A stretch of DNA of 15,734 nucleotides from NCBI RefSeq assembly GCF_001949145.1, contig NW_019091390.1:1710405-1726138 (forward strand), in the 5' to 3' direction. The position numbers and the translations under genes were made by a program. The DNA is from Acanthaster planci (lineage: Eukaryota > Echinodermata > Asteroidea > Valvatida > Acanthasteridae). This document shows, piece after piece, positions 8,701 to 15,734 of this stretch. The notes under the pieces were generated by a model. That model was not told the DNA's origin, ran no database searches, and saw only the letters and a list, made by a program, of their open reading frames with translations. Within the stretch, counting starts at the first letter, position 1; each line of letters opens with the position of its first letter.

Positions 8701-11700
8701 AAGGTAGAACAGTACTCCAAGCAACAGATCCAGCTGTAGCTCTTAAAGCAAGGTTTAGATACAGTCACGAGTACATGTGCACCGTAAGGACAAGGCAGTT
8801 GGGGCAATCAATACAATTACCTTGTTATAACAGGATCCCTGTATACCAGAATTGGAAGCCCAAGAATACAAAGATTTGGGGCAAAACATTTTTCTTGTTA
8901 CGAGAAGAATGTATTAACAGTGGACTTATTATCAGGGTGTCATTGATTGTACCTTATGGTTGGGTGCCTGGAGTGCTGGTGGAATCGCCCAAACACGTCC
9001 TCCCCAATGTCATGGAATTCAAGCAGAATGTTGGACAGCAGATGGAATGCCTCGGGATCCTCGGCTTTTAGGTCGAGGGCCACCTTGAAGCCATCGGTGA
9101 ACCAGTTCTCGCCACCCGGACCCTCGGCCTGCTCAATGCAGTGGATCATCTGGGCCTAGAGGGCGCAACGATGGACAAGTTTTAGACAGGATGTTGGGAG
9201 GGCGTGTTCATGTGCATGTATGCACGTACCGTGGCTGGTAATACATTGTGGAGAAGATTTTTCAGTTGTTGGGTAACGTTGACCCGATTGAGTGGATTTT
9301 GCTATATCCCCAGTGAGGTCTTGGCATATCCCTGAGGCGTACAATGTGCACGTGGTCCCCACAACCACAATATGAGAATGAGTGCAGGGGTTGGGTGCAG
9401 AGTAGCTGAGTGAAATGGCCAAATGGAAACAGAACCTGGTTGGAGAATGCTCAAGTCTTTGAGCAAAGTGTAAGTTGTACTCAACAAATCTATATTTCAG
9501 GCAGCTACGCAGGTGCCAAAGTGTGCACCACGGATACTGTGTCTACAGAAAACGAGACCACTTTTTCTTACTTAGCCACGACATGCATGCACACACAACA
9601 CGTATGAGCTGCACACGTGGCACCAAGTGCAGTATGATAAATTTTCATCTTGATGTGCACAAAATCTTCACATAAGGGAGTGAGGGTGCAGAGGCCAATC
9701 TCTCTTCATTACAGCTGAGGGGAGGTTATGACTTTGGCAAAAAACACCCAAACTTTGAAACGAAATTCAATCTATCAGGCTTACTCCTGGTGGTCTTTGC
9801 AGAAATGCCAAGTCAGTGTGCATGGGGAATGCTTTACCGGTGAAGGCTATGTTGGTCGCATTGTACTTCACCAACACGTGTGAAGTTTGGCTGAAAAAAA
9901 AAATGCATTCAACCTCTTGATTCGTAGTTGTGTTTATCTTAATTAAGTGTGAAATACTGTGAAAGTTTTAGTCAGTCCACAACACTCCTTGTAAATGTGA
10001 TTTTTGCTTGCCACATATATTTTTTGCCCACAAATTTTGCACCCTTGTCTCTGTCAGACACACATCAACTACTCACAAGGCCTTACAGAGAATGTTCCGA
10101 GAGCAAGAATTCAAAATGTAGGAGGAATTTTCAGTGCTTTTAACATTTTCTCTAGTGATCTGCTGCTGATAGGTGCTGCAGTAAACAGAAGCATGTTCTG
10201 AAGGAAAGGGAGCCGAGGAATGGGATGTCTGAGACCAGACGCGCCAAGTTGAATCTTCATGGCCTCTTTCCCCCAGTAATTCCAAAGAGAACCCAATCCC
10301 TTTGTTTTGATATGACTAAGTAACATTGGGCTATCTTTGTCCTTGCTTCAGCACATATTAATTCTTTTACAGATGCATCAGTTCACGGGATCAGTCACTG
10401 ATGTGAAAGTCTTTGGTGATATTTACCCATAGTAAGTTGATCTCAAAAACAGCACTCTGTCGCCAAGCCGTTTGACCTGACCTTCCATCCTAGAGCTGCC
10501 CCGAATCATGCATATCCCGGTCAACTGCAACCAAATGGACAGATAGTCAATCATGGCACACTGTGACCAATCTTGATCAGTAACTGCATTACTGCACGAG
10601 TCAAATCTCGTGGCTTGTCAACTAGTATGTCTCTCTTATTACACACACATGTATCTTGTATGTTTCACTAAAATCGTACTGAAAATCCTTGACATATCCA
10701 ATCAAGCCCATTTGGACAAGGGACATGACCGATTCCACGTAAATCAATGCACAATTTCTGAAGGCTCTTCCCTGTCAACACAGCATGCAAGAGTTCATTG
10801 GACAAAATTCCCAACTCTGAAACTATTCCATGTTTCCCAATATTTTTACCATGCCAACAGCCAGAGTCGTAGACTCAAGTCACTTGACTTGGACTCGAGT
10901 CAAACTCGAGTCTCTGTTTTTGTGACTCGTGACTTGACTTGTACCGATGCCCACAAAAACACACCCAAAACCTGCCAAGTCCTTGTCACACTTTGAAAAC
11001 TGAACACCATTCGGCAACATCTACAAAGATGTTGTTGCATTAACAGAAATGTTTGGCTAAGTTCATGCGTACGTGTAACAGTAAACAGTACTTGTGTGTG
11101 ATGTTTGAGCAAGCATTCTGAACATTTTTGGAACATTTTGGGGTCTTTTGCTACGACTGCTTCTTGACCCAGATTGGCATTCAGTGACTTCTCTCTGTGC
11201 CACTTACAGACCACCTGCTTCTGTACTGTTTTAACGTTTGCATAATCGCCAACCTTCATTTCCATCAGCCACTCATAGACTGCCTCGTCGCTGGACATCA
11301 GGTCCTCAAAATTGAAGATGCGCAGTGTGCCACTGTCCATCAGGGTGGTGTCCCAGTGCTGGAGCTGGGAGTCAAAGGTCACATCGGGTGCAGAGTTCTC
11401 AAAGCGGTACTGTCGCAACCAATCTAGAGATAACAGAATGCAAAGACATCACTCCAATGTTACAACAGTTGAACAATTCTTGTCCATTCGCCGTTTGCCC
11501 GGCATGATTAATTTCTCCTGTCCAACGGCCCATGATCTTGAAATGTTAAAAGTACTGAAGCATGGAGGAAGTGACGTCATCACTGAGGCGCAAAATTATG
11601 GATGTCCCATCAGATATGGCAACAGTTAACCTTAGTCGTTATAATCCCTAGCAAGAGCATCCTAGACAAGGAAGTCATGTCACCCTAGCATTTTGTACAA

Positions 11701-13158
11701 TGACATGGGGTGAATGTACTATGACTAAGCTATTTTGGAACCTAGGGCAGCGTGCAATTCGGCACACACACAAGACTAAAGTTTGTTCTGCAATAGCCAT
11801 TATGCTTTTTTTATTCAGTGACCTCTGAACTTTTGGAGTAAAGGCTAAGTGTGTTGTGCTACAGTTTCCTGACCCGATGGATACTCCCCGGAATGACCGT
11901 CAGGCCAGGTCAGACGCAGGGACTTCCCATCATCGCTAGGCAGGGCGTAGATGGGTATCATCTCCACGTCCAGGCTGGTGAAACTGAAGGTGCGGGAGTT
12001 GAGGGATGGCTTGTAGCACTGCTTGCATAGGCAGTTGTCGCGCAGCCACATGTAGGGGTAGGCCTGTGACTCCCCATCGCGCCACACCACCTGCAGGGAG
12101 TGGTTTTCCAGCATGTGCGAGGCGGACTGGATGCTGTAGCCTGCGTCCGCCTTCCGGTGATTCAGCTCGGTGATGAAGCGGTAGAGGTGGGGGCGCTTCA
12201 TCACCTTGGGATCCGCCTTGGCATCTCGGGCCGAGGACTCGGTCATTTCGTCGGCAACACCAACCGATTGTTGTGCAACAGCTCTGTACCGAGGGCATCT
12301 GTCTGACAACTTCTTCCAAAAAGCACACCCAATGGTGTGGCACTCCTGCTGAGGGAAGTGAACATCAAAAAAAACAAACGTTAAATATAATCATTCTTGG
12401 ATATCACTCAACGATAAACAGTTATGTCCTCTGAACGATGTTATATTGTGATAAATTTTCAGAGACATTGACATTTCTGAAATACTATCAAACCATGATC
12501 CGATGACCCATTTCTATCCAGCCAGTAAACTGTCTACGGAATTTTAGTTCACTCCAATCATTAACCAACTTATCACATTCTGTCTATGGAAGTAACAGTG
12601 GTTTGATGCTACAATCCTAAGTCCTCCTAAATCTCCCAGAACCTAGTCCTGGATTTTAAAGGATGCAAGAGAATTACGCTTAAAGTAGCATGGGAAACAA
12701 AATGATTAGGTTGAATTTGAAATTATTTCGTGTGGAAGTTTTAATAACAAAAATAGAAAGAAAATTCAGGCCGAAATTCATTTTTCCATAGGCCTAGTAA
12801 GATTTTCCGAGACCTATGCTGATATCTTTGCGTTTGGTAAAGTTTTCATTCATCTAACAGTAATGTTCAAAGCTTGCATTTTAGCACCTTATTTGTTGTT
12901 AAGATCTAAGAAACAAATTTAACACAAAAAATCGAAAGGATGTCGGTATGGAGTAAAGGAAGTAGAGAATTTTTTTATTTACTTATCTTTGTCATACCTT
13001 GGAGCCCAGATTGATCCTTTCCCAAGCCCATCAGGCACGAGCAGTTTGCTGGACACACACGGTGACAATTTCTGACCGGCAATCAAAACCCGTCTAGCGA
13101 CAGCAGATGTCGCAAGTCTGAGGAGAGAACTCACACCGCGAGCACCGGACAAGGCCAT
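5552..13158 (-). CDS. BBOX1: Gamma-butyrobetaine dioxygenase-like Fe(II)/2OG oxygenase, 8 exons
   Basis: BBOX1 hydroxylates gamma-butyrobetaine to L-carnitine using Fe(II), O2 and 2-oxoglutarate. The core exons (12246-11874, 11423-11254, 10524-10427, 9890-9785, 9155-8953, 6213-6047, 5712-5552) all have GT/AG borders and join in matching phase, giving 425 residues from the ATG at 12246; human BBOX1 has 387. Numbered from that Met, the N-terminal zinc site is C72, C74, C77 and H118 (WLRDNC.C..C and TWPDGH). The double-stranded beta-helix keeps the iron triad H238, D240 and H385, and the 2-oxoglutarate Arg R398. Exon 1 adds a basic, presequence-like peptide, but its frame at the exon 2 junction is unresolved. 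Several substrate-pocket residues differ from human BBOX1 (S217, F230, L241, S330), so the substrate may differ. It looks closer to BBOX1 than to trimethyllysine dioxygenase because of the C-terminal GRG..E....SRHLE..Y..WD block. Family is confident; exact substrate is not. Confidence 0.88.
6047..6213 (-). CDS. BBOX1: BBOX-like gene exon 7
   Basis: The acceptor gttatgtag ends at 6214 and the donor gaag|gtcagc starts at 6046. The exon encodes residues 318-372. The length between LD and the PV...LYQALKKF helix equals that of human BBOX1 with no gap. The region that reads NFNNATRD in human is YLSDHGRM here, placing S330 where human Asn292 contacts the substrate. It leaves in phase 1. Confidence 0.86.
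7413..7460. repeat. Perfect 10-bp inverted repeat in BBOX intron 6
   Basis: CAGGTTGGAC (7413-7422) and GTCCAACCTG (7451-7460) are exact reverse complements around a 28-base spacer. No known element is recognised. Confidence 0.6.
8178..8217. repeat. Nested, mutually exclusive short hairpins
   Basis: AACTCG (8182-8187) pairs with CGAGTT (8198-8203), while the overlapping GCCCAAC (8178-8184) can pair with GTTGGGT (8211-8217). The stems share bases, so they compete. The arms are short and may be chance. Confidence 0.35.
8953..9155 (-). CDS. BBOX1: BBOX-like gene exon 6
   Basis: The acceptor ctctag ends at 9156 and the donor aag|gtacaa starts at 8952; the exon leaves in phase 2. It encodes residues 250-316, starting AQMIHCIEQ and including ENWFTDGF, PEAFHLLS and the F-H-D-I-G motif, all typical of the BBOX/TMLH oxygenase domain. 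Confidence 0.88.
9785..9890 (-). CDS. BBOX1: BBOX-like gene exon 5, carries iron-binding HTD
   Basis: A 106-base exon with acceptor tttttttcag (ending 9891) and donor gga|gtaagc (9784). It encodes residues 215-249 and contains MHTD with iron ligands H238 and D240, followed by RPPG as in BBOX1 HHPPG. N227 matches human Asn191. The positions equivalent to human Trp181, Tyr194 and Tyr205 are S217, F230 and L241. It enters in phase 2 and leaves in phase 0. Confidence 0.86.
10427..10524 (-). CDS. BBOX1: BBOX-like gene exon 4 (short)
   Basis: A 98-base exon with acceptor ggttgcag (ending 10525) and donor gg|gtaaat (10426). It encodes residues 182-213, LTGICMIRGSSRMEGQVKRL followed by GDRVLFLRSTYY, and ends in phase 2 two bases into a Gly codon. 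The G-E/Q-V..LG.R..FL..T.YG pattern matches BBOX1. Tyr213 corresponds to human Tyr177 of the substrate cage. The exon is too short to show up in a simple open-frame scan, but phase and homology agree on both sides. Confidence 0.85.
10864..10942. repeat. GACTC/GAGTC-rich palindromic simple repeat in intron 3
   Basis: About 80 bases built from the words GACTC, GAGTC, CAAGTC and GACTTG in both orientations, including the palindrome GACTCGAGTC at 10892-10901. It can fold in many registers. It lies in BBOX intron 3 (11253-10525). Confidence 0.65.
11254..11423 (-). CDS. BBOX1: BBOX-like gene exon 3
   Basis: The acceptor tctctag ends at 11424 and the donor AAG|gttggc starts at 11253. The first two bases complete an Asp codon, giving DWLRQYRF after EYPS, which matches the D-W-L linker of BBOX1. 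The exon encodes residues 126-181, including the FNFEDL and YEWLMEMK helices that lead into the oxygenase domain, and ends in phase 0. Confidence 0.87.
11874..12348 (-). CDS. BBOX1: BBOX-like gene exon 2, zinc-binding N-terminal domain
   Basis: The strongest acceptor is cttccctcag, ending at 12349. Coding in the BBOX frame is open across the whole exon, and the first in-frame ATG is at 12246-12244. The exon ends in phase 1 at the donor g|gtcagg (11873). It carries WLRDNCLCKQC and LTWPDGH, the zinc ligands of the BBOX/TMLH N-terminal domain. The conserved region starts near LQVVWRDGE (core residues about 51-59); what precedes it is not recognisable. Other usable AG positions lie at 12346, 12343 and 12299. 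Confidence 0.85.
12998..13158 (-). CDS. BBOX1: BBOX-like gene exon 1, presequence-like N-terminus
   Basis: The ATG at 13158-13156 sits in a strong Kozak context (A at -3, G at +4). It opens 53 codons ending at the donor AAG|gtatga (12997) in phase 2. The peptide starts MALSGARGVSSLLRLATSA, has Arg or Lys at 7, 14, 22, 23 and 30 and no acidic residue before D43, as in a mitochondrial targeting sequence. Joining phase 2 to the best exon 2 acceptor breaks the BBOX frame. Joining at the weaker acceptor ending at 12299 keeps it and would give about 496 residues. Confidence 0.55.
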
Positions 13159-13316
13159 GGTTCAGCACGCTGAGATAAAGCTTCAACTTTAGAAAGATCT
13201 GTCAAATAATCAAACATAAAGCAAGACCCCTAAACTATGAACACTAACAGCGTATAGATTCAACAAATCCTGTCAGGAACAGGAACAGCAAATAAACGTT
13301 CCTTGATCTAATTCAG

Positions 13317-13321
13317 CCAAT
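13317..13321. promoter_or_regulatory. Possible CCAAT box upstream of BBOX-like gene
   Basis: CCAAT on the plus strand (ATTGG on the gene's strand) lies about 160 bases upstream of the exon 1 ATG, just inside the edge of the MITE. No TATA box is evident. This is a short motif that occurs often by chance. Confidence 0.25.
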
Positions 13322-13327
13322 GATCCA

Positions 13328-13571
13328 GGGCCCTTTTCCAATACTCGACTTGGGCTCCGTCGGAGGCTTCGTTCCCAAAACCAATCCCCGATTGCGGGCC
13401 TGAAGCGTTTAAATTAAATTGGATTACTATAATTTCTGGCTGTCTTGCATCTTATTTGATGTTTTGTAGCACTATTAGACTAATTACTGCGCTTACAGCT
13501 TCAAAGTCAGCTAGTTAATAAAACAGGTGCAGCCTAAGACGGCGCCGAAGTTGGGTATTGGAAAACGGCCC
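13328..13571. mobile_element. MITE-like element with ~35-bp terminal inverted repeats
   Basis: The left end (13328-13362) starts GGGCCCTTTTCCAATACTCG. The reverse complement of the right end (13571-13537) starts GGGCCGTTTTCCAATACCCA. They match at about 30 of 35 positions. The element is 244 bp, has no open frame for a transposase, and is AT-rich inside, all typical of a non-autonomous DNA transposon. No clear target-site duplication is visible, so the superfamily is open. It lies about 170 bp upstream of the BBOX-like ATG. Confidence 0.72.
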
Positions 13572-14175
13572 ACATGACTAGGCTTAGACCAGTAGACAGG
13601 ACCTGACGTATTTGTCATAGGCTACATCCGCGACGACCGGGCCCTGTTTACGGGCCGGTCTACACTTACAACCCTGAACCGCGTACAAATGGCGTTCTTT
13701 TAATTAAGTATTGTGTACTATTCTGGCCACATTATTACGCAGTACTGCCGTAGACTGGCGCGTAATTTCCAGCCGTAGCAGAATGACTCGGGGCACGGCC
13801 TAATTTGAAGTTGAAGAGAACGAAAAGAGAATTTTAATATCAAACATTGTTGAGGTCGTTTATAGTTAATTTTTAGGTGTACTTCGCTGCCTACCTCGAG
13901 TTTTTATATTTCATGTTTTTTAAATTTTTCTCTCTCTGAAATAAAAAATTCCAGAAAAAAACTCGTGAAAATGAGAAGAAAATTATCCCAATGGTCATAA
14001 AACAAAGAGGCCATAATCTTCCTGGGCGCACTACCCATCAGGCGGCGCTTTTGCTCAAGGATTTTGTGCTGATATCTATGGACGCGTATTCAGCGAAGTG
14101 CTTATTGCGCCGCTAAAAAAACATTTCCCGCGCTGCTAACAAATCTCAAAGCGCTTCAAAACAACTCTCATCAGG
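13572..14175. other. Non-coding spacer
   Basis: No gene is supported. It contains a short GC-rich hairpin, GACCGGGCCC (13635-13644) with GGGCCGGTC (13652-13660). Confidence 0.5.
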
Positions 14176-14934
14176 GAGGGGCCGTCCATGAAGTGCGTAC
14201 GTACGAAGGGGGAGGGGTCACGGTTCACGCCACTGCGTACCGTACGCAAACCGAAAATTTGCCTTCAATGAATCTTCATCATAGCAATACACTTTCTCAT
14301 ACAAAAAAGGCACTGGGGTTATTTTTTTGTTTTTATTCGACAACATTTTTTTGCTGCCAAGTAGAATTCTCCAGGGCCGTTAATAAAGAAATACTGACAT
14401 AGAAGCCTGTTATTACTTGGGTCATTTATTTAAGAATTTTGAAGCGATTTGCGAATAAAAGTACGACAGTAGATGTACATGTACAATGTACCGTGACATT
14501 TAATGATGCTAAAGCAAGGTACGCCTACCCTGAGAAGTCAAAAGATACCTGGAATGCGTGGGGGGAGTGGGTTATCGTAACAGTTCTTTCCTCGCTTCGG
14601 CATGCACCAGTGTTCGAGTCCCGGCTTGGCCCAGGCTTTAAGTGCATTCGATTTCCAGTCCATACTCGCTCGCGCAGCCTGGTTTCCTCTGGGTTCTCCT
14701 GTTCCTCCTGCCTCTGATACTACCATCCGTAATGTGATGCTGGTTGATAAAGGTTATGAATAAACGTATAAATATTGGAGCAAATGGCCAAAGTAGCTGA
14801 AAGCGCCATTAAAAGAATACATCTTTGTTGAATGCGTATACGCACATTGAATTTGAAAGGGGGTGCAGGGGGAGACGGGGTCGGAAAAGTTGGCATGTCG
14901 TACGGCCCCTCACGTACGTATGGACGATCCCCTC
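14176..14934. mobile_element. Possible 759-bp inverted-repeat element
   Basis: The left boundary GAGGGGCCGTCCAT (14176-14189) recurs on the opposite strand as GAGGGGATCGTCCAT (14934-14920). On both sides CGTACG-type palindromes and G-rich runs follow inside. The repeats are imperfect and no convincing target duplication is present (at most TCA). It has no transposase frame, so it would be non-autonomous. A SINE-like unit lies inside it. Confidence 0.4.
14567..14770 (+). mobile_element. tRNA-derived SINE-like unit
   Basis: GTGTTCGAGTCCCGGC around 14611-14626 closely matches the polymerase III B box and T-arm of a tRNA. About 40 bases upstream, GTGGGTTATCG gives a degenerate A-box-like match. 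A non-tRNA body with a GGTTTCCTCTGGGTTCTCC-type pyrimidine block follows, then an AT-rich tail (ggttatgaataaacgtataaa). It is not a functional tRNA because the stems do not form a cloverleaf. I cannot name the SINE family. Confidence 0.5.
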
Positions 14935-15359
14935 ACCGCGCAGTGAAACTCTCACGGCGCAGTGTAACAGCGAAACAACACTTACAGCACTGGCCTGAAT
15001 AGTACACCATAGCATAGATGCTGCAATTCAAGTGTAACACCTACGTGTACGCAATCACATCGCATGTTTGCAATAAGGACTTGTTACATGGCGGTTTTAG
15101 CATGTTTTGTCGCGTACAAACACATGTACTTACATGCAAAGCGAGAAAGTTTTACAATCCAGCTGATCGAGGAATAAAAATCAAAGCGGTCTGTTGAATG
15201 TTGTATGTAACTACCGCCAGTGTTCGGCATTCGTTGCACGCAGGGATAATAATGTTGGGCAGAATAGCCTAGAATCTGCACAATATCGCCCAGTCGCTCT
15301 GCGCGATTTGTTGATTTTTAGAAAAGTCCGTCACAACCTTGAATACGAAAGAAAAGTAA
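14935..15359. other. Non-coding spacer
   Basis: No gene or known element is seen. A short direct repeat of GCGCAGTG occurs at about 14939 and 14959, just outside the inverted-repeat element. Confidence 0.5.
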
Positions 15360-15552
15360 GTTTAGTTTTAGTTTCAGTTTTAGTTTCAGTTTCAGTTTTA
15401 GGTTTAGGCTTTAGGTTTTAGGTTTAGTTTCAGTTTTAGGTTTAGGCTTTAGGTTTAGTTTCAGTTTTAGGTTTAGGCTTTAGGTTTTAGGTTTAGTTTC
15501 AGTTTTAGGTTTAGGCTTTAGGTTTTAGGTTTAGTTTCAGTTTTAGTTTTAG
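15360..15552. repeat. TTTAGG-like minisatellite with 38-bp higher-order unit
   Basis: The array is built of the words TTTTAGG, TTTAGG, CTTTAGG, TTTAG and TTTCAG. Four consecutive higher-order units are visible: 15396-15433 (38 bp), 15434-15464 (31 bp, lacking one TTTTAGG word), 15465-15502 (38 bp) and 15503-15540 (38 bp). Copies are identical apart from the missing word, so amplification was recent. Simpler TTTTAG/TTTCAG words flank both ends. Confidence 0.9.
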
Positions 15553-15734
15553 TGCACAAAACATCGAAACCAACCGGTGGTGCAAAAGGCAAACAGGCCC
15601 ACTAACTGGGGACCCTTGAATACACAAAAACAACAACATATGTACGAACCAAATAAAAGAAAAAAGTCATAAAAAGCGCAAAAAATTAAAGGTTAGGCCT
15701 ACAGATTATCAACCGACTGCATATTGCACAGAAT
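15553..15734. other. Terminal non-coding sequence
   Basis: AT-rich sequence after the minisatellite. Nothing recognisable is seen. Confidence 0.5.

Larger units (their letters stand above)
6214..8952 (-). other. Intron 6 of BBOX-like gene (2.7 kb)
   Basis: The largest intron, from gtacaa at 8952 to the tag at 6214. Open frames in it on both strands lack recognisable features. It holds two G-rich tracts on the plus strand (6483-6495, 7258-7269) and hairpins at 7413-7460 and 8178-8217. Confidence 0.75.

Noticed and set aside
10111-10326. Minus-strand frame considered as the missing BBOX exon between exons 3 and 5
   Set aside because: It contains only chance-like short similarities. The real exon 4 is at 10427-10524, where phases and the T-Y-Y-G motif fit exactly.
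5552-13158. Assignment as trimethyllysine dioxygenase (TMLHE)
   Set aside because: The C-terminal SRHLE..Y..WD and MTFDN blocks and the RPPG after HTD resemble BBOX1 more, although the altered pocket leaves the substrate open.
14567-14640. A functional tRNA gene
   Set aside because: Only the B-box and T-arm region is tRNA-like; acceptor, D and anticodon stems do not form.
14439-14717. Plus-strand 92-codon frame
   Set aside because: It runs through the SINE-like unit, and its C-terminal part is just translated repeat.
15360-15552. CRISPR-like array
   Set aside because: The repeats are contiguous simple-sequence words with no unique spacers, in a eukaryotic context.

Overview
This window is eukaryotic nuclear DNA. 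Coding sequence comes in short GC-richer blocks bounded by GT/AG splice sites and separated by AT-rich introns. There are no bacterial-style operons or ribosome binding sites. The two genes belong to animal families, and the non-coding DNA carries a tRNA-derived SINE-like unit and short inverted-repeat elements. A marine invertebrate, probably a deuterostome (echinoderm, hemichordate or amphioxus-like), fits best; this is an inference and I cannot fix the species.

Layout. (1) Positions 16-3625, plus strand: a three-exon gene for a Golgi-type type II membrane protein of the GASK1/FAM198 family (FAM20-related secretory pathway kinases), about 598 residues. It is complete from a plausible start codon to a stop; upstream exons, if any, lie outside the window. 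Its last exon (3448-3625) is short and easily missed. (2) Positions 3626-5551: about 1.9 kb between two converging genes, probably mostly their 3' UTRs, with polyadenylation signals on both strands placed so that the transcripts may overlap. (3) Positions 13158-5552, minus strand: an eight-exon gene for a gamma-butyrobetaine dioxygenase-like enzyme (BBOX1 family, Fe(II)/2-oxoglutarate dioxygenase). All seven core exons join in frame to give a 425-residue protein with intact zinc, iron and 2-oxoglutarate ligands. Exon 1 encodes a mitochondrial-presequence-like peptide whose reading frame does not match the strongest acceptor of exon 2. (4) Positions 13159-15734: upstream DNA rich in mobile-element traces: a 244-bp MITE-like element with about 35-bp terminal inverted repeats, a possible 759-bp inverted-repeat element containing a SINE-like unit, and a minisatellite of TTTAGG-like words in a 38-bp higher-order unit.

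The two genes do not work together in any way the sequence shows: one acts in the secretory pathway, the other in carnitine-type metabolism. The most interesting point is that the BBOX-like enzyme keeps its catalytic residues but differs from vertebrate BBOX1 at several residues lining the trimethylammonium substrate pocket. That suggests a paralogue with an altered substrate. Comparisons with human proteins are from memory, not from an alignment program.
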